Shown here piece after piece: positions 53,012 to 62,360 of a stretch of 64,000 bases of DNA. Source of the DNA: Leeia oryzae DSM 17879 (GTDB lineage Bacteria > Pseudomonadota > Gammaproteobacteria > Burkholderiales > Leeiaceae); assembly GCF_000376945.1 (NCBI RefSeq), contig NZ_AQXU01000025.1:687982-751981 (forward strand), written 5' to 3'. A program made the position numbers and the translations under genes. Every line of letters starts with the position of its first letter. Position 1 is the stretch's first letter. Below the pieces are notes generated by a model. It worked only from the letters and a program-made list of their open reading frames with translations. It was not told the DNA's origin and made no database searches.

Positions 53012-54661
53012 TTATACTTTTTCAAGCACAAGCAAACTGTTATCATCACCCCATCCTACACAATCAAAAAGAGCTACCAAGCGGAATGCACTCCCTTTGA
53101 AACCACAACGCAAACCTTCGATCTCAATATTTGGATTAGCTTTAAACCTACGAGTTAGATAGTCTGCTATCCCATGTTTATCATTCAATGGAATTTCCTT
53201 TGGAAAGTGTATAGCAATGAAAGCACCTACAGAAATTTCGCTAGCTATATTTCGAATTCCTGACGACCAGAATTTTACAAAATCACTAGGAGCTGGATTT
53301 TCCAGAAATATGATATGACTAGCATCTATAGTTAGCTTTTCAGATATCTCATTAATTGATGTAATTTCGCCAGATACCACCGGATAGGTTGCATTAGGTT
53401 TATATTTTTTTATTATTTCTTTTTTATATGCTTTCTGCTCTTTATTGGCTGCATTAACATTCAAATGGGTAACCGATGTCTCAAATCCTGCCAGATCAAA
53501 CCTTCCATCATAAATAAATAATTTTTGAGATTTAAAACCCATGCTTTTCTTAAAAAGATCAACGCCATTTTTTTTTGAATTGCTAACATACAAATAATTT
53601 AGATACTTCACTTCTGGATTATTTTTAATCAAACAGTTTACAGCGCAATACAAATTGTAATTCATCACGCCTTTGCCTAGGTGATCACTATGACAAAGAA
53701 TATGATTTACCTCGGCCAACTGGCCAAAAACAAATATAGTTATATAAGAGACTAGTTGTTCACCCAAAAAAATCCCTATAAATAATTCATCATGATGCCT
53801 ACAAGAAACCTTACTTCTGTCAATAACAAACTTTGGAGGGTTAGTATAAAAATACTCTGGAATACTCCTACCTTGTCGCATTGGGTCAGAAGTTCTTACT
53901 TCATAAATACCTTGTCCAACATCCGATGGATCAACATCTTTATAATAATAACCAAACCGCCTTGCTTTAGAGATCATATTTCTTGATTTATCGCCTATCT
54001 CATACATCCATTCAGAAATATCTTTTGGTATCTTTAATAATGCAGGTTGACCTCTATGTAATATGGCTGGAAAAGACTCCTCCGCACTTTGCAGCATTAT
54101 GCTATCCCGCCCCAAATGTTCACCCCAGCGTGACGCAAAACCATCCATTGAGTTAAACCATTTATTGAAGTGAATACAACAATCCGCACTACATCCATAT
54201 TTCAATAAATTTGCATTAATCGCTATAAATTCATCAGGTGCCATCACTAGAACTTGCTTCTTATCTATCAAAGATACTAACTGTACTTTAATATTTACAT
54301 ATTGATTATATTTTGATTTCAGTTCTTTTATATAAACAGGCTCTTTGGTACAAAAAGGGACAAGCCATATTTCTTTAACGGCAGATGATATTTGAAAATT
54401 TACACAAACATGACCATTAATAATATTCTGTTTTATATATTTGTAATATCCATAATTTGATGGTAAAAAACCAAGATTTTTTGCTTCTTCATGGTTAAGT
54501 TCGCCACCTCTAATTACCAACAATAGATTTGAACCAAGAGTTGAATCAGACCAAGTACAGTCAAAGCTAATATCCAACTCACAATTTCTTTGAACCTCTA
54601 ATGAGAATAGCATTTTACCTTCATTAGGAATTTTGGTAAGCCATGGAAAATCAAAATTCAT
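53012..54661 (-). CDS. Hypothetical protein with acyltransferase-like region
   Basis: Protein of about 549 residues, very AT-rich. A central part (about residues 220-390) resembles GNAT/FemAB-type acyltransferases: RNMISKARRFGYYYKDVD, ELFIGIFLGEQLVSYITIF, and LNYLYVSNSKKNGVDLFKKSMGF, written as separate short blocks of the protein. The N-terminal 130 residues look beta-rich and the last 120 form a separate domain ending LLVLEKV. The start is set at 54661 (MNFDF) because the ATG at 54688 lies at the previous stop without a ribosome-binding site. It could acylate a glycan sugar. Confidence 0.6.
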   Translation of the reverse strand: MNFDFPWLTKIPNEGKMLFSLEVQRNCELDISFDCTWSDSTLGSNLLLVIRGGELNHEEAKNLGFLPSNYGYYKYIKQNIINGHVCVNFQISSAVKEIWLVPFCTKEPVYIKELKSKYNQYVNIKVQLVSLIDKKQVLVMAPDEFIAINANLLKYGCSADCCIHFNKWFNSMDGFASRWGEHLGRDSIMLQSAEESFPAILHRGQPALLKIPKDISEWMYEIGDKSRNMISKARRFGYYYKDVDPSDVGQGIYEVRTSDPMRQGRSIPEYFYTNPPKFVIDRSKVSCRHHDELFIGIFLGEQLVSYITIFVFGQLAEVNHILCHSDHLGKGVMNYNLYCAVNCLIKNNPEVKYLNYLYVSNSKKNGVDLFKKSMGFKSQKLFIYDGRFDLAGFETSVTHLNVNAANKEQKAYKKEIIKKYKPNATYPVVSGEITSINEISEKLTIDASHIIFLENPAPSDFVKFWSSGIRNIASEISVGAFIAIHFPKEIPLNDKHGIADYLTRRFKANPNIEIEGLRCGFKGSAFRLVALFDCVGWGDDNSLLVLEKV

Positions 54662-54690
54662 TTTGCATCTCGCTTTATTGGCAAGCATTA

Positions 54691-57600
54691 TTAATGTTTT
54701 GCAATGAGCATCAATTCTTTTGAAATAATGTACTTCTTCTCACTTTGACTCGTAACTCGTTTAAAAGCCTTATTTGACATAGCCGAAAATAATCCTGGAT
54801 CAGCATGAAGATCAACAATTCCATTTGCCAAACCTGTAGCATCTTCACCTGCTGCAAGTACTCCACAACTATCATCTACAAACTCCGGAATTGCTGCTAC
54901 CGCATTGGTCACAGGCACCAACCCGGAGGCCATTGCTTCATCACGAGAAACCCCTTGCGTATCGGTGCGGGAAGGGACCAAAAATATGCCATATTCTTTG
55001 TGCAGATCGGCAATTTCAGTCTGGCTCAAAAAACGACGCTCAATGATGACATTTGAGAACTCCCGCAAAGGAGCCAGGGTTTCTTCAAACAGTTTGCCAT
55101 CCCCAATCAGCCTAAACTCCAGCTCATTAAAAAAGGGCTGCTTGGCCAGTTGCAAGATGGCGGCTACGCTCAAATCATTGGCATATATCTTTGAAGCATA
55201 AGGTCGAATGGAAAGAATTTTCTTACGTTGTTCTACCGGCTTTGGCAGGTACGAAAATAGATCGGTATCTATTGGGTTATGAATGATGGTGTAGTGGTCT
55301 TCAGGTATACAAAGGCCCAGGTCTTTAAAGACTGTCTCAGCAAGATATTTTGATACGAATACCAGTTTCACATTCTCAGGGAAGGGTTGCAGCATTTCGC
55401 GCCAAAAGGCCATCCGCAGTTCACTCTCCCGAGCCCGTTTATTGCGATTCTGCTCACTCTCAAAATTAAAGTCGCGACGATGCCAAGGCTGAATCTCCGC
55501 ACCATGTAGCCAGATAGTTTTCTTGATATGGGGGAATTCTTTCAGTACCTGCCACATGTCTGGCGACAGAAAATGCACCAGGATATTGCGATATTTGCCC
55601 GTCGCCAGCTGCATGCGTAACGCTTGCTGGTTGCCGGTTACTACATCTATATTCTGAAATTCGTGATAGCTGACTGAGTCATCCGGGCGCAAGCGGAAGA
55701 CATCCACCTGCACACCATGCTCGGCATAGGCTTTCACCCTGCTATGGACAAAACCGTTACGGTACAGGTCTTCATAGCTTGGGTAATGATTGGTCAGTAG
55801 CAGGGTATTGCTTCGCCCCAGCAGCCTTGCAGGCGCCTGTTTGCGATGCCCCCACAGCAGGTTTCTGACCGTTGCCACTCCGCTGCCATAGACTCGCCAG
55901 CCAAAACGTACATATGCAGTGCCATCTGCTAGTTTTGCGGCATGGTTGCGATTGGCCGTATGTATACTATGGCCAAGCTTCTTCTTGTCAGCATCCAGGC
56001 ACAGGAACACATATTGGATATTCAAACCGGGGGTAGTATCAAGAAAGGTCTCCAGTGTACCTACAGCCGGCAACTGTTTGACTGGTATATCCTCACGCGC
56101 ATAGACATACTCATGCTTACCATCCGGTAAGTTAGACTCTATTATTAGTCCGCTTGCTTCCAGTCTAAAAGACAGGTGAGGATGGTTAGATAGTGTGCAT
56201 AATGCATGAAGTTTGCTGGCACTCCATTTGGGCAGACGGGCTTCATCAAATTCAGCCGGGGCAATCTGCTCTGCCGCCTGCAAGATTTCAACAATGCTCA
56301 GCCCCTGATCCAAAGGTAAATCATCTACCCGGTCTGTCACGCTTTCCAGCATGCTTGCTTGCTGCCCATCGCGACAATAATTGAAAGGGTCGATCGCCAA
56401 CCCGAGGGTATCCCAGTTACCCTGTCCAGCCTGAGCGAGCCAATCTGGCAGCGGTGTATCCAGCATTTGCTGTGTTGCTCGCACCAGACTTCCTCGGCGG
56501 GGAATCTTCACCCCGTGCTGATAGGTCTGACCTTCGCCTTCCAGCGTGATGCCGGATGCCTGTAAGCAGTACTGTGCGGCCTTGCCAATAACATCTGCTT
56601 TGGCATAGCAAGTAGCAATGGCAAGATCAAGCAGATAGTTCTTGCCGTAGTAATCTGCGGCGCTAAGTGGCGCCAGCCATTGATCTGCATCAGCAACATC
56701 GCCAAGATTAAGTTGGCTTGCATCCGTGGCGCTAAGCACTCGGACTTGACCTTCATCCTGCCCGTCAGGCAACTCAACCGATAAATCAATGGAAGTGACC
56801 AAGAGAAGTTGTCGTTTCGGGTAGGTCTGTCGCTTGAAGTTATCCAAAATACACTGGTACTGTACAAGCGAATTAACTTCTGCAAGTGCTAGTAATTGCG
56901 GGCAGTCATCTGACGGGCGGCTGCCCAGCGCAATACCTGCAATATAGGCCAACCGATGCCGGTAGGTGTGCTCAAGCATGACCTTACGTAAACCAGCCAA
57001 ACGGAATTTTTGCTCTGCCTCCCCGTCCATGGCCTGCAACTGCTTGATGATTTCTTTACCACTATCACTACATACAACCAAATCCCCAAACAGGGTGCGT
57101 ACACCCCGCGAGAAATTGCTCACTGTAACCGTGTTGGAACCTAGCAGCTCGTAAACACGGCGAGCAAACATGGTCTGCGACTGCTTGATCGAATTAAGAT
57201 TAATTGCGTAGCGGTAGCCTTTGTAGGCCTTGTCAATTTCATTGAATGGCAGTGTGCCTACAATAAATGGCTGATACTCGGCAGGGAATTGATAATTAAC
57301 ATCGTCTTTTCCGAAGTTCCGGTCATATATCTCCAGCGGCTTGAACCCGGGGAACTCTTTAATATAGTTTTCCAGATCTCTGGTGCGTTCTGGATAACGG
57401 ACATAGTAAGCACCAGCAAAGCTGAACGCATCCTTGCGCGAATAGCACTCAATCGGATTATGTGTTTCTGGCTGGCAAGCAAATGGAAGCAGATAAACAC
57501 GCTCGTGTCCCAACGCAGCCTTGTAGCGGGCGATACAGTCGATATCGGTAGTAAACACATAATCAAACTGCTGCGCAGTTGTCAGGAAGGTTTCAAAATG

Positions 57601-58059
57601 AATGGGGTCTTCTTTGTTCCAAAAGACAGTTGGTATACTGCGTTGCTTACACCACAGCAGGGCAGACCGAAGCTCCTCGCTTAACGTACCAATTTTACGA
57701 TCCCAGGCATTATCCTTGCCGCGCCATGCAGACTCGATAAACAGTAAATCCGGGTTAAATGCCTCCAGCTCTCTGATAACATGATCAGGGCTAAGCTGAA
57801 ACAGATTACATTCAGGGTTATAGCTATGGAAGGTAAATTCGTCCATAACGCATGCAACCTTCATCTCTTTCAGCGGCATGCTTTGGCAATCCCGGCGGCC
57901 TAGCGCTGACAGTCTAAGCTCACAGATTTGAATATTCGCATTAAAGAATTTCTGACCAATTTTTTCAGACAGTTGCCGATAAAGGTGCAGGGCACGGCGA
58001 TAATTTCCAGCCGAATACTCTGCCGCCGCCAGGTTTACCATGGATTTTTTTTGAGACAC
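54691..58059 (-). CDS. Large multi-domain glycosyltransferase (CgeB-like + GT4)
   Basis: Fusion-type protein of 1122 residues. Residues about 5-60 form a TPR-like helical pair. About 65-385 form a CgeB-like glycosyltransferase (PDLLFIESAWRGKDN, SIPTVFWNKEDPIHFETF, FARRVYELLGSNTVTVSN). A region from about 395 begins like a GT2 domain (SLVQYQCILDNFKRQTYP) but lacks clear D-x-D motifs. About 745-1110 form a GT4 domain (KTIWLHGAEIQPWH, TIIHNPIDTDLF, SRDEAMASGLVPVTNAVAA). One polypeptide may thus make two consecutive linkages. It lies between wecC and the AT-rich genes. Confidence 0.82.
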   Translation of the reverse strand: MSQKKSMVNLAAAEYSAGNYRRALHLYRQLSEKIGQKFFNANIQICELRLSALGRRDCQSMPLKEMKVACVMDEFTFHSYNPECNLFQLSPDHVIRELEAFNPDLLFIESAWRGKDNAWDRKIGTLSEELRSALLWCKQRSIPTVFWNKEDPIHFETFLTTAQQFDYVFTTDIDCIARYKAALGHERVYLLPFACQPETHNPIECYSRKDAFSFAGAYYVRYPERTRDLENYIKEFPGFKPLEIYDRNFGKDDVNYQFPAEYQPFIVGTLPFNEIDKAYKGYRYAINLNSIKQSQTMFARRVYELLGSNTVTVSNFSRGVRTLFGDLVVCSDSGKEIIKQLQAMDGEAEQKFRLAGLRKVMLEHTYRHRLAYIAGIALGSRPSDDCPQLLALAEVNSLVQYQCILDNFKRQTYPKRQLLLVTSIDLSVELPDGQDEGQVRVLSATDASQLNLGDVADADQWLAPLSAADYYGKNYLLDLAIATCYAKADVIGKAAQYCLQASGITLEGEGQTYQHGVKIPRRGSLVRATQQMLDTPLPDWLAQAGQGNWDTLGLAIDPFNYCRDGQQASMLESVTDRVDDLPLDQGLSIVEILQAAEQIAPAEFDEARLPKWSASKLHALCTLSNHPHLSFRLEASGLIIESNLPDGKHEYVYAREDIPVKQLPAVGTLETFLDTTPGLNIQYVFLCLDADKKKLGHSIHTANRNHAAKLADGTAYVRFGWRVYGSGVATVRNLLWGHRKQAPARLLGRSNTLLLTNHYPSYEDLYRNGFVHSRVKAYAEHGVQVDVFRLRPDDSVSYHEFQNIDVVTGNQQALRMQLATGKYRNILVHFLSPDMWQVLKEFPHIKKTIWLHGAEIQPWHRRDFNFESEQNRNKRARESELRMAFWREMLQPFPENVKLVFVSKYLAETVFKDLGLCIPEDHYTIIHNPIDTDLFSYLPKPVEQRKKILSIRPYASKIYANDLSVAAILQLAKQPFFNELEFRLIGDGKLFEETLAPLREFSNVIIERRFLSQTEIADLHKEYGIFLVPSRTDTQGVSRDEAMASGLVPVTNAVAAIPEFVDDSCGVLAAGEDATGLANGIVDLHADPGLFSAMSNKAFKRVTSQSEKKYIISKELMLIAKH

Positions 58060-58076
58060 AATGTTTTCCCTGGCGA

Positions 58077-59339
58077 CTAGGCAAGCAGACCAACAACATC
58101 CAGCAACCGGGCTTGCTTGCCAATCTGCACTTTCGCCTCGGTAAACTCTTTATGCTTTACCAACACGCAGACAATATCTGCCGTTGCCAGCACAGCATCT
58201 AGCGTAAGCAGCTTAATGTTTGGCATTTCTAAGGCAGCAGGCAAGGTGTCGATATTGGGCTCAACAGCGAGAACTTGGCTGCCAAGCAGGCCAAGTTCTC
58301 GGGTAATGTCTACAGCCGGGCTCTCTCGTAAATCATCAATATCCGGCTTGAATGCCAGACCCAGACATGCAACTTTTATATCGCCCTTGGTCATGCCCGG
58401 TTTTTGTTTCAATACATCGGCAATTTCTGTCTTTATCTTTTCTATGACCCATTCTGGTTTTCCGTCATTTACCTCACGGGCAGTACGGATAATGTGTGCC
58501 TGTTCTGGCGTTGTCTCTACGATAAACCATGGGTCAACTGCAATGCAGTGGCCACCAACGCCGGCACCTGGTTGAAGGATATTGACACGCGGGTGGCGGT
58601 TAGCAAGCTGGATAAGCTCCCATACATTGATACCCAGTTTGTCGCATATCAGTGATAGTTCATTGGCAAAGGCAATGTTCACATCACGGAAGCTGTTTTC
58701 TGTGAGCTTGCACATTTCTGCGGTTCGGGCATTGGTTGGCACCAGTGCCCCTTCTACAAATATCTTGTACAGCGCCGTCGCCTTGCTTGTGGCAGCCTGG
58801 GTCATGCCACCAATCACCCGGTCATTGCTCACAAGCTCGTGCACCACACGCCCTGGCAATACACGCTCCGGACAATAAGCAATCTGGATATCTGCCTCCT
58901 CACCTGCTTGCTGGGGGAAGCTAAGGTCGCTTCGGGCTGCTGCCAGCCAAGCGGCTAACTTTTCTGTGGCCCCTACTGGAGAGGTGGATTCCAGAATCAC
59001 CAAATTCCCTTTTTGCAATACTGGTGCAATGGCCAAGGCAGCTGCCTCTATATAGCGCAAGTCAGCTTTATGACCATCCATGAAGGGGGTTGGCACGGCA
59101 ATCAAAAAAGCATCTGCAGGTTCTGGCTGAGTAGTTGCTCTCAAATATCCTTCGGTAACTGCGGCGTGTACCAGCATGTCTAGCTCTGGTTCTACAATAT
59201 GAATCTTGCCCCGGTTGATGGTATCAACGGCATGCTGGTTAATGTCTACTCCAATTACGTGTTTCTTTCTGGAGGCAAACAGGGTTGCTGTGGGCAGGCC
59301 GATATAACCAAGGCCGATCATAGAGATAGTATTGAACAT
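58077..59339 (-). CDS. wecC: UDP-N-acetyl-D-mannosamine dehydrogenase
   Basis: Oxidises UDP-ManNAc to UDP-ManNAcA with two NAD+; 420 residues, the usual length. The N-terminal Rossmann motif is MIGLGYIGLPTATLFA. The catalytic cysteine is in PGAGVGGHCIAVDPWF, and the central TENSFRDVNIAFANEL and C-terminal CLAFKPDIDDLRESPAVD-like region (GLAFKPDIDDLRESPA) are as in WecC. It is 83 nt downstream of wecB, with which it forms a two-step pathway. Confidence 0.94.
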   Translation of the reverse strand: MFNTISMIGLGYIGLPTATLFASRKKHVIGVDINQHAVDTINRGKIHIVEPELDMLVHAAVTEGYLRATTQPEPADAFLIAVPTPFMDGHKADLRYIEAAALAIAPVLQKGNLVILESTSPVGATEKLAAWLAAARSDLSFPQQAGEEADIQIAYCPERVLPGRVVHELVSNDRVIGGMTQAATSKATALYKIFVEGALVPTNARTAEMCKLTENSFRDVNIAFANELSLICDKLGINVWELIQLANRHPRVNILQPGAGVGGHCIAVDPWFIVETTPEQAHIIRTAREVNDGKPEWVIEKIKTEIADVLKQKPGMTKGDIKVACLGLAFKPDIDDLRESPAVDITRELGLLGSQVLAVEPNIDTLPAALEMPNIKLLTLDAVLATADIVCVLVKHKEFTEAKVQIGKQARLLDVVGLLA

Positions 59340-59422
59340 CGCATTTTTCTCAAAAATGATTATCTAGACGTGTAAGTGTTGGTGCGGCAATAAACTTGGG
59401 CCAGGCCAGCTGTCCTGATCAT

Positions 59423-60565
59423 TCAGGCAGCAACGGTAAATGACTTCAGGGCTTCTCTGATACGTGTCGCAGCCAGACCATCACCATACGGGTTGTGGGC
59501 CCGTGACATTTGCTGATAGGCATCCTGGTTATCCAGCAAATGGCATGCCTCGCGGATAATCGTGTCTGCGCATGTCCCCACCAGTTTGACAGTACCTGCC
59601 TCTACCGCCTCTGGGCGCTCAGTGGTATCACGCATTACCAATACCGGCTTGCCCAGAGACGGTGCTTCTTCCTGGACACCACCAGAATCTGTAATCACCA
59701 GCCGGCTGCGCTGCATCAGATAGACAAAGGGTACATAGTCTAGTGGTTCTATAAGGTGCATGCCCGGTACATCGGCCAACAGCCGTTGTACGGGCTGCTG
59801 GACATTCGGGTTAAGATGTACCGGAAACACAACCTGTACATCTCCTCTCCCTGCAATTTCTCGCAAGGCCACGCAGATATTCTCAAAACCACTCCCAAAA
59901 TTCTCGCGCCTGTGGCCCGTTACCAGAATGACGCTCTTGTCAGGCCGAAGAAAGTCAAACCGTGCAGCCAGAGCTGCATTGACCTTTGCATCACTTTTGA
60001 CGCATTCTGCAACCTCCAGTAAGGAATCAATCACCGTATTACCGGTCACATGAATGCTGTCGCCGTCCACCCCTTCTTTCAGCAAATTCGCATGCGCCTG
60101 CGGTGTAGGGGCAAAATGGATATCCGCCACGGCACCGGCTATGCAGCGGTTCATTTCTTCTGGCCATGGCGAGTATTTGTTGTGGGTGCGTAACCCGGCT
60201 TCTACATGGGCTACAGGTATCTTGGCGTAGTAGGCAGACAAACTGGCAGCCAGTGTGGTGGTAGTATCACCATGCACCAAGATAATGTCCGGCATCCATT
60301 GCTGATAGATAGTGCGCATACCCAGCAGCACATTACAGGTAATATCACTCAGGTCTTGCCCAGGTTTCATCAGGTTAAGGTCGTAGTCCGGGGTAATAGA
60401 AAATATCTCCAGCACCTGGTCCAGCATCTGTCTGTGCTGGGCCGTGACACAAACCTTGATTTCAAAAAAAGCATCTGCAGCCAGCGCCTTGATCACAGGC
60501 GCCATCTTGATAGCTTCCGGCCGTGTCCCAAATACGGCCAATACCTTTAGTTTTTTGGGGGTCAT
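59423..60565 (-). CDS. wecB: UDP-N-acetylglucosamine 2-epimerase (non-hydrolysing)
   Basis: Converts UDP-GlcNAc to UDP-ManNAc; 380 residues. Family motifs: [71 protein letters not shown], and [20 protein letters not shown]. The ATG at 60565 is chosen because family members start here; a TTG at 60586 would overlap the upstream gene more. Together with wecC it supplies UDP-ManNAcA for a capsule, O-antigen or ECA-like glycan. Confidence 0.95.
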   Translation of the reverse strand: MTPKKLKVLAVFGTRPEAIKMAPVIKALAADAFFEIKVCVTAQHRQMLDQVLEIFSITPDYDLNLMKPGQDLSDITCNVLLGMRTIYQQWMPDIILVHGDTTTTLAASLSAYYAKIPVAHVEAGLRTHNKYSPWPEEMNRCIAGAVADIHFAPTPQAHANLLKEGVDGDSIHVTGNTVIDSLLEVAECVKSDAKVNAALAARFDFLRPDKSVILVTGHRRENFGSGFENICVALREIAGRGDVQVVFPVHLNPNVQQPVQRLLADVPGMHLIEPLDYVPFVYLMQRSRLVITDSGGVQEEAPSLGKPVLVMRDTTERPEAVEAGTVKLVGTCADTIIREACHLLDNQDAYQQMSRAHNPYGDGLAATRIREALKSFTVAA

Positions 60566-60566
60566 T

Positions 60567-62360
60567 TTATTTCTCTGCTTTTCCAAAGTTTAATCTGAGC
60601 AAACATGCCTTTTTTTCCAGGTTATTGAATTCGATTTTCTCGTATTTAATGTTTTTCTCATCCAATAACCCTATCCATCGCATGACAATTTCCTGCTCTT
60701 CCTTACGCAGGTAGTCATCCATCAGGAAGGCCACCTCATCCTTGCCATTACATGCATCCAGTACCTGTTGCATAGCAGGGTAGCGTGCATGTTTACCAGT
60801 GGTAGACGGTGGACCATCTACAATCACCAGGATTTTGCAGGCATTACCCCCCATCTCTTGGCGATACTGTCGAATGGCCTCGCTACAGGCATAATAGGAG
60901 AATTGCTCACCATTACTGGCCTGCCAAGCTTGTAGCGGCGCCAGAGCCACCGTGGCATAGGTCTCAAGACCTGATTGCGTGATTAGTTTGCTTGTTTTGC
61001 CGGCATATTCTTCCAGATGGTCAAAGGTCAACAAGGTCACTGGTTTGCTATCCGGTCGTCGCGCTGCACGCTCTAATGCCTTGGCAACAATCAGGGAAGA
61101 AGTGCCTGATCCGAATTCAATAATGCCGTCATAACCATTTTGTTCAATCAAATTAATCAGCAGCACGCCAAAGTCAGGGCTGATTGGCCATTTGTGCATG
61201 TCAGGCAAAATAGTGTCATCACCCAGATAGTGCTGCAGCCGGATACAGGCTTCTAGTTGTCGCATGGAGTTTTCGACGCTGCGCTTATTGGCGTCTTCCA
61301 GCTTGTTGATTTTCTCTTCGAAATAGGCAATCAGTTCTTCGTTATTCTGCTCTTTGAGTGTGAACACCGTTTTTTGCAAATCAATATGGCCTTCGCCTGC
61401 CAGACGAATGCCTATTGCCATAGCCTCAAGATTGGGCAGCGTGCGAAAAGCAAGACGGAAACGTCCATTATTGACAGTGATATTGTGAGATTCTGCTCTT
61501 TTTCCCCCTGCATACTGAAATGACCAGACAACAGGTTTAGAACTTCCCTGCTGCTCAATCACACCGCTCAATATATAGGCTGTATCAGGGTTCAGTATCA
61601 GTTGAGGTTCAGCAGGCGGCTTTTCAAAATTGCCACCTTCATTGCTAACCATATACAGTGGCGCATTATTTTCTGTCTTGTACTCAAGCAGCATGGACTG
61701 CGCCATCACCCATTCCGGTTTATTGCTATTAAAACCCAGCGATGTCGATGGGACATTCTCCCGTCTGAATGTCACACGCATACAATAGCTGCATGCTGCA
61801 GTTTTTTGGCGGGTATTTTGCACGCTATAGCCCTCTGGCACGCCAACAGGTTCTGCGAGCAGGGAATCTACGCCAGCATTTATTTGCAACAACTGTTCAT
61901 TCTGCCGGGCCTTGGTCAACAAACGGATATCCGTTCCAGGTGTGCCTACGCCTAGAGAAGACTCAAAATGCTTGAGCATGCGTATTTGTTGGCCACTCAG
62001 TGCTGATGCTCGCCCAAGACTGTTATGCACCCCCGCAATCAATATACGTGCCAGACTGGCCTTGCTAGCCCCCCAACGGGTAGCTAATCGCAGTAATTGT
62101 TGGGCCTCGTGCACATTGCCACTCTGTAAGTGCCCAGCCGCCACAAACAAAGCAAGCGTTGCCCTGTCTGGATGATGCTGAATAATTTCAAACGGTATGT
62201 CGGTCAGAGTGCCCCAATCACCAAACTGCCACTGGCTACGTGCCCGCTCAATCAGGTGCTCATCAAAGGGCATGAGCATTTGCGTGGTATCTTCTACCAT
62301 CGCCAACGCTTCACCAGAAGTTGCTTGCACTTCTTGCTCCTTGTTACCCATCACGGTCAT
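60567..62360 (-). CDS. TPR / beta-sandwich / methyltransferase-like protein
   Basis: Protein of 597 residues. A TPR-like helical region occupies about 40-130. A beta-rich central domain (about 170-330) includes [18 protein letters not shown] and [20 protein letters not shown], resembling a carbohydrate-binding sandwich. The C-terminal third looks like a class I SAM-dependent methyltransferase, with motif I-like [20 protein letters not shown] and [19 protein letters not shown]. The start overlaps the upstream coiled-coil gene by an ATGA. A role in glycan modification or length control is inferred from context. Confidence 0.7.
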   Translation of the reverse strand: MTVMGNKEQEVQATSGEALAMVEDTTQMLMPFDEHLIERARSQWQFGDWGTLTDIPFEIIQHHPDRATLALFVAAGHLQSGNVHEAQQLLRLATRWGASKASLARILIAGVHNSLGRASALSGQQIRMLKHFESSLGVGTPGTDIRLLTKARQNEQLLQINAGVDSLLAEPVGVPEGYSVQNTRQKTAACSYCMRVTFRRENVPSTSLGFNSNKPEWVMAQSMLLEYKTENNAPLYMVSNEGGNFEKPPAEPQLILNPDTAYILSGVIEQQGSSKPVVWSFQYAGGKRAESHNITVNNGRFRLAFRTLPNLEAMAIGIRLAGEGHIDLQKTVFTLKEQNNEELIAYFEEKINKLEDANKRSVENSMRQLEACIRLQHYLGDDTILPDMHKWPISPDFGVLLINLIEQNGYDGIIEFGSGTSSLIVAKALERAARRPDSKPVTLLTFDHLEEYAGKTSKLITQSGLETYATVALAPLQAWQASNGEQFSYYACSEAIRQYRQEMGGNACKILVIVDGPPSTTGKHARYPAMQQVLDACNGKDEVAFLMDDYLRKEEQEIVMRWIGLLDEKNIKYEKIEFNNLEKKACLLRLNFGKAEK

